Shown: positions 1 to 9,510, counted from the first letter of the stretch. The stretch is 64,000 nucleotides of DNA from Alteromonas sp. 5E99-2 (GCF_017368475.1 NZ_JAFNJE010000004.1:1-64000), one strand, 5' to 3'. Notes: generated from the letters alone by a model not told the origin. Made by a program: numbers and translations.

Positions 1-2076
1 TTTGTCATCTTCGGAAATGCTGCTTTCTGGATTTTCAGCTTCCAATTCATCTAACAGGTCATCAGTAAGATCATCTGATGGCTCTGGAGACATCGACTCT
101 AAAAGCGCATCAACATCATCAACGCTATCCTCTTCGTCAGAAATACTACTTTCTGGGTTTTCAGCTTCCAATTCATCTAACAGGTCATCAGTAAGGTCAT
201 CTGATGGCTCCGGTGACATAGACTCTAAAAGCGCATCAACATCATCAACACTATCCTCGTCGTCTTCGGAATTGCTACTTTCTGGATTTTCAGCTTCCAA
301 TTCATCTAACAGGTCATCAGTAAGATCATCTGATGGGGGCTGTGAAACTGAGTTAAATATGTCGTCGATATCGTCTGCTGAAGCATCTTCACCAGCGTCA
401 CTATCAGCCGTTAGAGGCTCGTCAATTAATTCATCAATTACATCGTCAGTAATTGCATCTTCACTCGATGAGTTTTGCTCTTCAGATTCATTGCTCGAAT
501 CTTCAACAGGCGTTTCTTGGCTTTCTTCTTCATCACTTAAGTCAAGTTCGTCAAGCATTCCACCCATCATTTCTAATTGATCAATTTCACCAATTAAATT
601 CTCTGTATCTTTATCTAACTCTTGGCCTTGCTTTTGTATTTGGTCATCAATTTTGCCAATGGCATCTTCATCGAGATTATCGCCATCAATGCCTAATTTA
701 TCAGCGACATCACTAGCATCAAAATCGGCACTATCCACTGCTGCATCGAATAAGGCATCAACATCTACAGCTTCACTTTCTTCTTCCTGATTACTTTCTT
801 CGCCCTGATCACTTTCTTTACTCTCATCGTCACCAGAAATATCAAATGCATCTACTTCATTGCTGTCACCAAACAAATCATCTAAATCACTTTGACCTAT
901 TTCACTGTCACCCTCTTCAAATAAGTCATCTAGATCAGAGTCACCCTCAACGCCAGGCTCTGGCACTAACATTTCATCGCTTAGATCAGTGAAGTTTTCC
1001 AGTTCATCATCCAAGGAATCTTCTAATTCACTAGACAGCACGTCATCAAGTAAATCATCATCATTAAATAACTCGTCGTCACTGATGTCTTCGCTATCAT
1101 CAATAGGCTCATCCAGTAAGTCGTCTGTTTCCGACACTGAAACCGCGTCAACAGGCGCGACTGCATCTGATACAACAGGCTCTGCACTTTCTTTAGGTGC
1201 CTTTTTCTTGCCTAACAACCAATATGCAACGCCTCCAAGAACCAGTAGAGTCATCACGATAGAAATGACCATAAGTGCAATAGGACTAGAGAGCTTTTTC
1301 AATAGACTTGAATTTTCAGCTTCCTGCCGTAACGACTGCTCTTCTTTCAACAACTGCAGCATTTCTTCAATACTTTGTGATTGCGCGCTCATAGTAGACT
1401 TAACATCACCGTCTACTTGTTCTCTCAAAGCGTCTAAATCACCGTTAACTTTATCTATTCGTTCGTACAGCTTTTGGTTATCTTCCAACAATGATTCAAC
1501 AGACTTGATGGAAAGCGCGAACTGATCTTTGAGTTCATCAAATTGCCGTGTTTGAGTTTGATCTAACGAGTTTAGCCTTTTTTCAAGGGCATCCTTCGTA
1601 GAAGAAAGGTCATCTTGATTCACCAGTGGTGAAATAGGTTTAATTTCAGCTACTTTCCCATTGGCGTCTCGCGTTGCTCTCTGCCAAGCCTGCTCATCAC
1701 CTTCAGCTCGTGCTTTAGCTTCTTCAAGATCCACTCTTGCTATATAGCGCTCTGATGGCAACCTAAGAATAGAACCATCAATCATCAAATTTAAATTTCG
1801 CTGCTCAAACGCTTCAGGGTTTAACTCGTATATGGCAAGCATGACTTGATAAATTGAGAGGCTTCGATTTTGACGATACCGCTCAGCAACACGCCATAGC
1901 GTGTCATCTGACGTGATTGGACCGTAAACATTACCTGAAAACTGTTCGGTGGCGCCTTTAGGCCCCTTTATTTGAACAGATTCCTGAGCATTAACAATAT
2001 GCCCAATCCCCATATTTATAATAAAGAAGACAAAAGCAATGGAAGCAATAAAAGAGCTTGACCGGGTGTTATTCAT
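1..2076 (-). CDS. fimV: FimV-like inner-membrane polar organiser, 3' part outside window
   Basis: Reading the minus strand from the ATG at 2074-2076 gives an open frame of 692 codons that runs off the window edge. It begins with a signal-like hydrophobic stretch, followed by the FimV N-terminal signature (YGPITSDDTLWRVAERYR, then a QVMLAIYELNPEAF stretch and an IDGSILRLPS end), which is LysM-related and expected in the periplasm. A coiled-coil part follows, then one transmembrane segment near residues 260-285, then a very acidic cytoplasmic region rich in Asp, Glu and Ser. The acidic part carries three near-identical copies of a 42-43 residue unit. FimV homologues organise the cell pole, type IV pili and twitching. 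The gene lies downstream of asd on the same strand, as in many gammaproteobacteria where truA follows. Plus-strand Ser-rich frames here are antisense shadows. Confidence 0.9.
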   Translation of the reverse strand, partial: MNNTRSSSFIASIAFVFFIINMGIGHIVNAQESVQIKGPKGATEQFSGNVYGPITSDDTLWRVAERYRQNRSLSIYQVMLAIYELNPEAFEQRNLNLMIDGSILRLPSERYIARVDLEEAKARAEGDEQAWQRATRDANGKVAEIKPISPLVNQDDLSSTKDALEKRLNSLDQTQTRQFDELKDQFALSIKSVESLLEDNQKLYERIDKVNGDLDALREQVDGDVKSTMSAQSQSIEEMLQLLKEEQSLRQEAENSSLLKKLSSPIALMVISIVMTLLVLGGVAYWLLGKKKAPKESAEPVVSDAVAPVDAVSVSETDDLLDEPIDDSEDISDDELFNDDDLLDDVLSSELEDSLDDELENFTDLSDEMLVPEPGVEGDSDLDDLFEEGDSEIGQSDLDDLFGDSNEVDAFDISGDDESKESDQGEESNQEEESEAVDVDALFDAAVDSADFDASDVADKLGIDGDNLDEDAIGKIDDQIQKQGQELDKDTENLIGEIDQLEMMGGMLDELDLSDEEESQETPVEDSSNESEEQNSSSEDAITDDVIDELIDEPLTADSDAGEDASADDIDDIFNSVSQPPSDDLTDDLLDELEAENPESSNSEDDEDSVDDVDALLESMSPEPSDDLTDDLLDELEAENPESSISDEEDSVDDVDALLESMSPEPSDDLTDDLLDELEAENPESSISEDDK
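24..345 (-). repeat. Three in-frame tandem repeats inside fimV
   Basis: A block beginning TTTCTGG on the plus strand recurs at 24, 150 and 279, so the spacing is 126 and then 129 bases, both multiples of three. The copies are nearly identical at DNA level over roughly 80-125 bases and encode an acidic unit that includes DDLTDDLLDELEAENPES. The high DNA identity suggests recent duplication and likely length variation between strains. Confidence 0.9.
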
Positions 2077-2370
2077 AGCGAAATTAAGCTGTTCCCAATT
2101 ATCCGAATGTAAACCTACAATGAGGTCATCGGCAGATTACTTATTATATTTATTTTATACCACGCACTGTGGCGCCAAAAATACGACATATTCACATGTA
2201 ATACACGCAATTTTATTTAAAAACACAGCATCTACAATTAATTAAGCAAGTTTTACGCCTAAACGATAAGGCACAAAAAGGTTATAAAAAAGAATGTACT
2301 TAGAAATATAAACTAGATCTGTGCCGGCAGCAAAGGTTGCTACCGACAATTTGGTTTTTATTGCAGAGAT

Positions 2371-3387
2371 TTACAGAAAATCGCGAATAAGGGTTTCAGC
2401 GATTTGAATGCTGTTAGTAGCAGCGCCTTTGCGAATATTATCAGACACAACCCACAGATTAATACCATTAGGATGAGTGATATCATTGCGAATACGACCA
2501 ACATGAACAAGATCATTGCCGCTAGAATCTCCTACTTGGGTAGGATACTTTTCTCTATCTTCGTAAACACGAACACCGGGCGCATTTGCTAATAAGGCTT
2601 TGACTTCATCAGCATCAATAGGTTGATGTGTTTCTAAATGAATTGCTTCACCGTGGCCATAAAAAACCGGAACACGAACTGCTGTAGCATTAACTAAAAT
2701 ACTGTCGTCGCCCATAATTTTCTTAGTCTCCCACACCATTTTCATTTCTTCTTTGGTGTAATCGTTGTCTAAGAACACATCTATTTGCGGAATACAGTTA
2801 AATGCAATTTGTCTAGAGAATGCGTTTACTTTTGCTTCTCTCGCACCCAACAAATCAGCAGTTTGCTTGGCAAGTTCTTCCATTGCTTCTTTACCAGCAC
2901 CAGATACCGACTGATAAGTGCTAACGTTAATACGTGCAATACCTACCGCTTCATGAATAGGCTTAAGCGCCGCCATCATTTGAATTGTGGAACAATTAGG
3001 GTTAGCAATAATATTGCGACTTCTAAAGTCAGCTAATGCATTTGCATTCACTTCAGGAACCACAAGAGGCACGTCTGGGTCGTAGCGGAACTGAGAGGTA
3101 TTATCGATAACAATACACCCTGCTTCACCTGCAATAGGAGCGAATTTTTCTGAAACGCTTCCACCAGCAGAAAAGAAACCAAAGTTAGCTAAAGACCAAT
3201 CAAACTCGTCTGCATCAATGACTGTGATTTCCTTACCCTTGTACGTAACAGTTCCACCAGCCGAGCGTTTACTCGCTAGAGGGTATAGTGTATTGATCGG
3301 AAAATCGCGGGCTTCTAAAAGTTCGATCATAGTTTGACCGACTAAACCTGTTGCACCTAATACCGCAACATCAAAGGCTTGAGACAT
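2371..3387 (-). CDS. asd: Aspartate-semialdehyde dehydrogenase
   Basis: 338 aa. It reduces aspartyl phosphate to aspartate semialdehyde with NADPH, the branch point to lysine, threonine, methionine and diaminopimelate; the enzyme is cytoplasmic. The N-terminal Rossmann motif is GATGLVGQ (residues 11-18). The catalytic cysteine is C132 in NPNCSTIQ, and the catalytic histidine is in VPVFYGHGEAIH (H245). Length and motifs fit a full enzyme, although in this position (after pdxB, before fimV/truA) E. coli carries the Usg paralogue, which lacks activity. The retained Cys/His argue that this copy is active. It lies 32 bases downstream of pdxB on the same strand, so it is probably in the fabB-pdxB-asd run. 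Confidence 0.95.
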   Translation of the reverse strand: MSQAFDVAVLGATGLVGQTMIELLEARDFPINTLYPLASKRSAGGTVTYKGKEITVIDADEFDWSLANFGFFSAGGSVSEKFAPIAGEAGCIVIDNTSQFRYDPDVPLVVPEVNANALADFRSRNIIANPNCSTIQMMAALKPIHEAVGIARINVSTYQSVSGAGKEAMEELAKQTADLLGAREAKVNAFSRQIAFNCIPQIDVFLDNDYTKEEMKMVWETKKIMGDDSILVNATAVRVPVFYGHGEAIHLETHQPIDADEVKALLANAPGVRVYEDREKYPTQVGDSSGNDLVHVGRIRNDITHPNGINLWVVSDNIRKGAATNSIQIAETLIRDFL

Positions 3388-3419
3388 GAGAGTGAATGCT
3401 CCTGTAATAAAATATCTAG

Positions 3420-4559
3420 TTAAGCGTTATTATCTGGTAAAAATGTAAAGCCAAGTGCACTTAACGCAGCTCGCTCTTTTTCTGACAGCTTACATTCGCC
3501 ATGCAAATAAAACGCGTTGTATTCTCGCCTTCCCTGGTATTGCTTTCTTAATTTTGAGAACGCGGGGGATTTTGACATGTTCTCAACAAAAATCCTATGG
3601 TCAAAATGTATATCATATACCCTTTGTAAAAATTGGCTCATTGGCATAGCACTATCACCATAGCCATATTCCAAAGGCTCAAGCCGAGGAAGGAATTGAT
3701 CAATATGCACTTTTTCGCTTTTTGTCGATGTTTTACTACACAAATAATCGTACACCATTTGCGTACCGCGAATTTTACCTTCGTCGGTATGCCCAGCAAT
3801 GTGTGGCGTACCCAAACGCACAAACGGCAATAACTCAGTATTAATTTTCGGTTCGTTTAACCAAACATCTAATACTAACTGAGGACCTAAATTCGCTTTT
3901 TTTAACGATAGTAAATGGCTTTCATCTAGCACCTCCCCTCTACATGCATTAATAAGCCATTGGTTCGTTGTCATTTTATCTAAACGACTAGCACTAAGCA
4001 TGTTCGCTGTTAGGTGTTCTCCAGTTTGAACGTAAGGAACGTGTAGACTAACCACATCACAAGCAAGCGCTCTGTCTAGATCGACAAAATTGCGTGGGTC
4101 CTGATGTTCAATAGGTGGATCGCATAATACATATGAAATCGACAGCGCATCTAAATACTTAGCTAAGGTGCTTCCTACATTGCCAGCCCCAACAATGCCA
4201 ACTTCAATGGTATTGAAATCCAGTTCTCGTTTATCGTGGGCAAACATAATGGCGCTAACAACGTATTGCGCAACGGCTATAGCGTTACATCCTCCCGCTG
4301 AATAATAATTAATACCCGCTTTTTGTAAAAACGGAATATCCATATGATTTGTTCCCGCAGTAGCCGTAGCAACGGTATGCAAACGATTGGCTTTACTGAG
4401 AAGTTTTGGTGTGATTTTGGTAGTAGAACGAATGGCTAATACATCAATATCAATAAGACATTCGGATGTCAGAGTTTGCCAAGAATAAGGCTTTGCATGA
4501 CCCAAAGAGCAGAAATAATCTGCTCCGTGGGGCATGGTATCTTCATAAAGAATATTCAT
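3420..4559 (-). CDS. pdxB: Erythronate-4-phosphate dehydrogenase
   Basis: 379 aa, the usual length for PdxB. It oxidises 4-phosphoerythronate with NAD in the DXP-dependent pathway to pyridoxal 5'-phosphate. The D-2-hydroxyacid dehydrogenase fold is shown by the NAD motif GAGNVGS (124-130). The catalytic triad is R207 in NACRGE, E236 in NEPKIN and H253 in TPHIAGH. The extra C-terminal dimerisation domain of PdxB is present (about 285-379, with a YGYGDSAMPMSQFLQRVYDI stretch), which separates it from other family members. It starts 24 bases after the fabB stop, which fits co-transcription. Confidence 0.96.
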   Translation of the reverse strand: MNILYEDTMPHGADYFCSLGHAKPYSWQTLTSECLIDIDVLAIRSTTKITPKLLSKANRLHTVATATAGTNHMDIPFLQKAGINYYSAGGCNAIAVAQYVVSAIMFAHDKRELDFNTIEVGIVGAGNVGSTLAKYLDALSISYVLCDPPIEHQDPRNFVDLDRALACDVVSLHVPYVQTGEHLTANMLSASRLDKMTTNQWLINACRGEVLDESHLLSLKKANLGPQLVLDVWLNEPKINTELLPFVRLGTPHIAGHTDEGKIRGTQMVYDYLCSKTSTKSEKVHIDQFLPRLEPLEYGYGDSAMPMSQFLQRVYDIHFDHRIFVENMSKSPAFSKLRKQYQGRREYNAFYLHGECKLSEKERAALSALGFTFLPDNNA

Positions 4560-4583
4560 GCTATCGCTATGTTGAGTAAAAAA

Positions 4584-5798
4584 TTAACCCTCGAATTTTT
4601 TCATAACTAGCGTTGCATTGGTACCACCAAAGCCAAAACTATTCGACATAACTATATTGAGTTCTGCTTCACGAGGTGAGGTTACAATGTCTAAACCTTC
4701 TGCTTCTGGGTCAACGTTTTCAACGTTAATTGACGGACAGATAAAGCCATGCTCCATCATTAACAACGAATAAATGGCCTCATTCACACCTGCAGCACCA
4801 AGGGCATGCCCGGTTAATGACTTAGTTGCGCTAATAGCCACTTTTTTGTCACCAAAGACCGCTTTGATGGCGTGAAGTTCTTTCACATCCCCCACAGGCG
4901 TAGACGTACCGTGAGTATTTAAATAATCTACATCACCGTCTACATTTTCTAGTGCCATTTGCATACAACGGATCGCCCCTTCACCAGAAGGTGCAACCAT
5001 ATCATGACCGTCGGACGTTGCTCCGTAACCCACAATTTCAGCGATAATATTTGCGCCGCGAGCTTGTGCATGTTCTAGTGACTCAACCACGACCATGCCA
5101 CCACCGCCACTACTTACAAACCCGTCTCGGTCTGCATCATAGGTACGTGAAGCCAACTCTGGCGTGTCGTTAAATTTCGACGATAATGCACCCATAGCGT
5201 CAAACTGAGCTGATAAGGTCCAATGTAGCTCTTCTCCACCACCAGCAAAGACGACATCTTGCTTACCCAATTGAATCAGTTCCATCGCATGACCAATACA
5301 GTGGGCACTTGTTGCACAAGCTGATGCAATAGAGTAATTAACACCTTTAATTTTAAACGGTGTCGCTAAGCAGGCAGATACCGTTGATGCCATACATTTA
5401 GTTACCATGTAAGGCCCAACACGGCGTACGCCTTTTTCTCTTAAGATGTCAGCAGACGCTACCTGAAACTCAGACGATGCACCGCCAGAACCTGCAACAA
5501 TACCTGTGCGTATGTTGGAAACTTGTTCTTCAGTTAGTCCTGAGTCGGCGATAGCTTGGCTCATTGCAACGTATGAATACGCCGCAGCTTTTCCCATAAA
5601 ACGCATTTGTTTGCGATCGATGTGTTCAGCTAAGTCAATATCAACGTCACCCCATACCTGGCTACGCAATCCCATCTCTGCAAATTGTTCAGAGTGAGTA
5701 ATGCCCGATTTACCAGATTTTAATGACGCCACCACGTCCTCTTTGGATGTACCAATACTAGATACAATTCCCATTCCGGTAATGACTACTCGTTTCAT
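4584..5798 (-). CDS. fabB: 3-oxoacyl-ACP synthase I (KAS I)
   Basis: 404 aa. It condenses malonyl-ACP with acyl-ACP and is needed for elongation of unsaturated fatty acids. The Cys-His-His triad of the thiolase-fold synthases is C161 in [13 protein letters not shown]296 in [11 protein letters not shown] and H331 in [11 protein letters not shown]. The N-terminus [16 protein letters not shown] is typical of FabB. It is the first gene of a minus-strand run with pdxB and asd, and its upstream region contains an 18-base palindrome resembling the FabR operator, shared with the divergent mnmC gene. Confidence 0.97.
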   Translation of the reverse strand: MKRVVITGMGIVSSIGTSKEDVVASLKSGKSGITHSEQFAEMGLRSQVWGDVDIDLAEHIDRKQMRFMGKAAAYSYVAMSQAIADSGLTEEQVSNIRTGIVAGSGGASSEFQVASADILREKGVRRVGPYMVTKCMASTVSACLATPFKIKGVNYSIASACATSAHCIGHAMELIQLGKQDVVFAGGGEELHWTLSAQFDAMGALSSKFNDTPELASRTYDADRDGFVSSGGGGMVVVESLEHAQARGANIIAEIVGYGATSDGHDMVAPSGEGAIRCMQMALENVDGDVDYLNTHGTSTPVGDVKELHAIKAVFGDKKVAISATKSLTGHALGAAGVNEAIYSLLMMEHGFICPSINVENVDPEAEGLDIVTSPREAELNIVMSNSFGFGGTNATLVMKKFEG

Positions 5799-5847
5799 AT
5801 GTTACCCTTGCGCTTAATTAGCGCTTTTTCCTAATAATTAAAATTTC

Positions 5848-5865
5848 AGCGTACATGTGTACACT
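5848..5865. promoter_or_regulatory. FabR-like operator between fabB and mnmC
   Basis: AGCGTACATGTGTACACT lies 50-67 bases upstream of fabB. From memory, the E. coli FabR operator in front of fabA and fabB has the form AGCGTACA-N2-TGTNCGCT; the left half matches completely and the right half mostly. An AT-rich stretch that can serve as the fabB -10 lies between the site and the start. The site is visible; repression of fabB by a FabR-type TetR protein is inference. Confidence 0.6.
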
Positions 5866-5920
5866 GTGACGGATGAAGCGAGTTATTGCAACCCAGAATT
5901 TAGTTGTCGGTCCTGCTAGA

Positions 5921-7810
5921 ATGAAAATTAACACTGCCAAAATACAATTTAATGAACAAAATACCCCGGTCGCAGAAGAGTTTGACGATGTCTATTTTTC
6001 TAACGACGACGGTGCAGCTGAAACACACTATGTTTTCATTCAAGGAAACGATTTAATAAATCGTTTCAAACACTGCGATAAACCCTTATTTATCATAGCT
6101 GAGACGGGTTTTGGTACAGGCTTAAATTGTGCGATTGCTGTTGAGATATTTAATAAGTTTAGACTAGATAATCCAAATCACGTACTAAAGCGCTTACAAA
6201 TAATTTCTGTTGAAAAATACCCTTTATCTGCACCTGATTTATCAATAGCGCTGACTAAACAACCCTCCTCTCAAGCATTCAAAAGTGCATTGCTGTCTCA
6301 ATACCCTAATTTAATCGGTGGTGCTCACCGATTAACCTTTGGTGCCGTCAGTATTGATTTGTGGTTAGGCGACGCAATAGAGATGTTTGACGCCATGATG
6401 AGCAGCACTCAAGACAAAGTTGATGCGTGGTTTTTAGATGGTTTTGCGCCAAGTAAAAACCCTGACATGTGGTCTCAAGCCTTGTTCGAAAGAATGGCGG
6501 CCTTATCGTGTAACAAGGCGACACTAGCGACATTTACCGCAGCTGGTTTTGTTCGTAGAGGCTTAATTGAGGCGGGTTTCACTATGCGAAAAGCACCGGG
6601 TTATGGCCGAAAACGCGATATGTTAGTGGGTGAATATACACCAAAGTTACCTCCTCGTTCCGTAAACAATCACAACAATATCGCGATAATCGGAGGTGGT
6701 TTAGCGGGCGCCAATGCCGCACTCGCCCTTGCCAAACGAGGGTGTAACATTACTCTATTTGATAAAAATGACATTGCTAGTGGCGCATCGGGTAACCCTC
6801 AAGGAGGCTTCTACCCTCAACTTCACGCTCAAGTGAGTAACCCTAGTACGATTCAAGCTTTGAGTTTTGATTACGCTAAACGAAGCTACCAATCATTACT
6901 TAATTCACGTTTTACCTTTGAACACGATTTTTGTGGTGTACTTCAGTTGGCATTTTCTGACAATGTAAAAGAACGTCATCAGAAAATGAAAACTAATAAG
7001 CCTTGGCCTGACACGCTTATTCACCCAGTTACCCAACAAGAGGCCTCGACCATAGCCGCAGTTCCTCTTGAAATAGGCGGGATGTTTTTACCTCAAGGCG
7101 GTTGGATATCGCCACCATCGCTAGTGAAGGCGTTACTCAATGCCGCAAGCGCTATTTGCAAGCTCACCATAGTTACCAATACCAATATTAATGTGCTTGA
7201 AGAAAAAAATGGCAAAGTAAGAGTGAATGCGAAAAATATCAACTATGAATTTGATCATCTGGTTATGGCCAGTGGTTCTCATACCGACGCATTTTCACAC
7301 TATGCTCATTTACCTTTTGGTAAAACACGAGGGCAAGTGGAAAGCATTCCAACTAACGACGACATCGCGCAATTACAAACCGTACTCTGCCACAAAGGGT
7401 ATTTTGCGCCGAAAATGAATAACCGTCACGCCCTTGGCTCTACCTATAAACGGGACGATATCACCACTGAATATCAAATCGATGACACCCATATTAATTT
7501 GCGAACCCATAAAAAAGCGTTGCCAAATACCGCGTTTATTGACAGCTTGCAGAATGAGTTTACTGGCCGTGCTGCTACACGAATGACCTTGCCGGATCAT
7601 CAGCCCGTCGTAGGAATAGTAAAAGATGAAAATGATTCTGGGTGCTTCAGCGTGTTATCAGGGTTAGGTTCTCGCGGTTTAACAACTGCCCCACTAATGG
7701 CTGAGATATTGGCGAGTGAATTGTTTGCAGAGCCCATACCTATGGCACAGAATCTATATGACGCTGTGCACAATACACGTTTTGCAAAACGTGCTGCTAA
7801 ACGAGGTTAA
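5921..7810 (+). CDS. mnmC: tRNA 5-methylaminomethyl-2-thiouridine biosynthesis bifunctional protein
   Basis: About 629 aa. It carries out the last two steps of mnm5(s2)U34 formation. The N-terminal methyltransferase part (about 1-240) has FDDVYFSNDDG and the SAM motif ETGFGTGLN. The C-terminal FAD part begins at NIAIIGGGLAGANAAL and removes the carboxymethyl group. The frame is open from an ATG at 5873, but the ATG at 5921 gives an N-terminus whose distance to FNEQNTPV matches E. coli MnmC, so I prefer it; neither start has a strong ribosome site. The gene is divergent from fabB, the same neighbourhood as in E. coli, and its stop codon is one end of a 26-base palindrome. Confidence 0.94.
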   Translation: MKINTAKIQFNEQNTPVAEEFDDVYFSNDDGAAETHYVFIQGNDLINRFKHCDKPLFIIAETGFGTGLNCAIAVEIFNKFRLDNPNHVLKRLQIISVEKYPLSAPDLSIALTKQPSSQAFKSALLSQYPNLIGGAHRLTFGAVSIDLWLGDAIEMFDAMMSSTQDKVDAWFLDGFAPSKNPDMWSQALFERMAALSCNKATLATFTAAGFVRRGLIEAGFTMRKAPGYGRKRDMLVGEYTPKLPPRSVNNHNNIAIIGGGLAGANAALALAKRGCNITLFDKNDIASGASGNPQGGFYPQLHAQVSNPSTIQALSFDYAKRSYQSLLNSRFTFEHDFCGVLQLAFSDNVKERHQKMKTNKPWPDTLIHPVTQQEASTIAAVPLEIGGMFLPQGGWISPPSLVKALLNAASAICKLTIVTNTNINVLEEKNGKVRVNAKNINYEFDHLVMASGSHTDAFSHYAHLPFGKTRGQVESIPTNDDIAQLQTVLCHKGYFAPKMNNRHALGSTYKRDDITTEYQIDDTHINLRTHKKALPNTAFIDSLQNEFTGRAATRMTLPDHQPVVGIVKDENDSGCFSVLSGLGSRGLTTAPLMAEILASELFAEPIPMAQNLYDAVHNTRFAKRAAKRG

Positions 7811-7833
7811 TAAACCTGAATTCAGGTTTATTA
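7808..7833. terminator. Perfect 26-base palindrome joining two stop codons
   Basis: A perfect inverted repeat (13-base arms TAATAAACCTGAA and its complement, no spacer) spans the intergenic gap. Its first three bases are the mnmC stop TAA and its last three are the complement of the stop of the convergent lipoprotein gene. It could fold in either transcript and act as a shared terminator or 3' protecting hairpin, but the flanks have only a weak T-run. Confidence 0.6.
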
Positions 7834-8598
7834 CATTTTATCTGTACTTAATTTCACTCCACCAGCCCAGTTATCGCCTTTACTGTCTTCACTTGGAATA
7901 ACTGCATCGGCAACATAAAATGGCACCAATTGCTGTGCTGTTGCAACAACAGCCCGTGATTGCATACCAATAATTCGAGCATTAACCATATAGCCACCTT
8001 GGTGTTTTGCCAAGGTTCCGGTAAGTACGAAATCCACATTGCTGTCACGGGCTAGTTCTAAGTAATCCCTAGACAATATGAAATCACCTTCTTCAGTAAC
8101 TCTAATGTAATTTGTCGCTTTAAAATCAATAACGGGAATTCTGAACTGGTGAATTTCATGAATAAATGACTCGGCCATTTGTTGAGCTAATAAATTAGTT
8201 TGCTGTAAATCGCTATCTAACAATGAAAAATGAGTCACGCCAATAGGCGTTCTTTGGCTAACTTCGTCCATATTCGCAACCAAATCTTGCGTCATCATAC
8301 GTACGTAATCGCCAATATGATGGGTCAACGGCCTGCCTTTATATGCACCTTGTAAACTTGAATATAGCGGCAGTTGGTTTCCCTCCGTAGCGTCGCCATC
8401 CCTTACATTCCCGTTAGCGGAATATTGTATATTCTCTTGAGTTGACTCTAATGTTGTAATATCGACAATATTAAGGCCACTAACCACAACATTGTCTTCA
8501 ATTTCCTTATCTGCATCATCACCTTTAAAGATAGAACAGCCACTTAATGTAACTACAGCGATTACAGCAAGTACATGTAAATAAAAAGGTTTAATCAT
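7831..8598 (-). CDS. FlgO-family outer-membrane lipoprotein
   Basis: 255 aa. A signal peptide ends in the lipobox LSGC (Cys near residue 21), so the mature protein is lipidated. The C-terminal two-thirds has the FlgO-type pattern: DYVRMMTQDLVANM, a segment on two conserved differences (LARDSNVDFVLTGTLAKHQGGYMVNARIIGMQSRAVVATAQQ, quoted only for its VDFVLTGT and NARIIG cores). In Vibrio, FlgO is an outer-membrane lipoprotein needed for full motility, but no flagellar genes lie here. A second, related gene lies 11 bases upstream on the same strand, so the two form a pair, probably one transcript. The role here is unknown. Confidence 0.8.
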   Translation of the reverse strand: MIKPFYLHVLAVIAVVTLSGCSIFKGDDADKEIEDNVVVSGLNIVDITTLESTQENIQYSANGNVRDGDATEGNQLPLYSSLQGAYKGRPLTHHIGDYVRMMTQDLVANMDEVSQRTPIGVTHFSLLDSDLQQTNLLAQQMAESFIHEIHQFRIPVIDFKATNYIRVTEEGDFILSRDYLELARDSNVDFVLTGTLAKHQGGYMVNARIIGMQSRAVVATAQQLVPFYVADAVIPSEDSKGDNWAGGVKLSTDKM

Positions 8599-8609
8599 AA
8601 TAATGCGCT

Positions 8610-9233
8610 CTAATTAATATCAGTCGTTAAACTTTGAGTTCTCACTAAACGACCATTTCTGGAAGTAACGGATTCTGTTTGCCAAAACAATTCTGCAGGG
8701 AAAAAAGTCGTTGCCGCTGCCACAACTTCTTTAGTCTGAGCGTGAATAATGCGTGCATTCACAATTGCACCTAACTCTTGATTAAGCACAGTCCCCGTTA
8801 TAAAAAAATCCACTCTTCGTATATCGCTTAATGCTTCTACGTTGCGTGTAAGTATTGAGTCTGAATCTGCTGTTACTCTAATATCGTCTGAAAGTAAAAA
8901 CTCTTGAGTAATATAACCTCGTTTAGCAGCTTCAGTCGTTATCCCTTCTTTTAGTTGATGACCAAGTAATTGCAGTGGGTGATGAGACTCACCGTTATAC
9001 ACCTGCTCTGCGAGTGGAACAAACCCCACAACTGCGTAGCGAGATTGTCTACTTGGTGAAGACTGAGCAAAAAGTTCATTGGCAAGTTTATGAGTATAAA
9101 GCTCAACATTGCCTAAGGCAGGGTGTGCTTTAACTTGCCTTTTGCTTCTTGCCTCACTGATTTCATCATCACTGTTTGCACAACCACCCAATAAGCAGAG
9201 TAAACTTACCAATAAAATGCTCGGTTTTGCCAT
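8610..9233 (-). CDS. Second FlgO-family lipoprotein
   Basis: About 207 aa from the ATG at 9231-9233. This start gives a clean lipoprotein signal, MAKPSILLVSLLCLLGGC; the frame is open further upstream to a TTG at 9275 and an ATG at 9260. It shares with the downstream gene a middle segment on the disruption of membrane access (LLGHQLKEGI), then RRVDFFITGTVL and VNARIIHAQTKEVVAAA, the FlgO-domain core. Pairwise similarity of the two proteins points to an old tandem duplication. Function unknown; an outer-membrane location is inferred from the lipobox. Confidence 0.78.
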   Translation of the reverse strand: MAKPSILLVSLLCLLGGCANSDDEISEARSKRQVKAHPALGNVELYTHKLANELFAQSSPSRQSRYAVVGFVPLAEQVYNGESHHPLQLLGHQLKEGITTEAAKRGYITQEFLLSDDIRVTADSDSILTRNVEALSDIRRVDFFITGTVLNQELGAIVNARIIHAQTKEVVAAATTFFPAELFWQTESVTSRNGRLVRTQSLTTDIN

Positions 9234-9405
9234 AATAGCGTTCAGTTTAAAATGGAACATACTGGTGTTAAGCAAAAATCATGCACAAAATTCAAGTTTA
9301 TAAATTATAGTGGAAACCAAGTTAAATTAACCCATTGGATATCAAAATATAAGACCCAGATAGGCAAGGATTTGCCGTATAGAGGAACAAAAACTACTGC
9401 AATAT

Positions 9406-9424
9406 GAGAATGATTATTATTAAT
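9406..9424. promoter_or_regulatory. Fur box upstream of the imelysin operon
   Basis: GAGAATGATTATTATTAAT matches 14 of 19 positions of the Fur consensus GATAATGATAATCATTATC. It lies about 90 bases before the first gene of the imelysin operon and just upstream of a TACACTATAAAT stretch that can be a -10 region. Imelysin operons are known to be iron regulated, which supports the call. Confidence 0.7.
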
Positions 9425-9510
9425 AGAATTGGTACACTATAAATGTTAGAGGTAAAGCTAAATTTCACCTTTCAAGCTCTACGGTACATCAACAATAAAA
9501 AGGAATGGCA

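Noticed and set aside
2-1525. Plus-strand Ser-rich reading frames
   Set aside because: They are antisense to the acidic, repeated part of fimV; Asp/Glu codons read as Ser-rich on the other strand.
2320-2370. Terminator after asd
   Set aside because: A seven-base imperfect stem is present on the minus strand but lacks a T-run; too weak to call.
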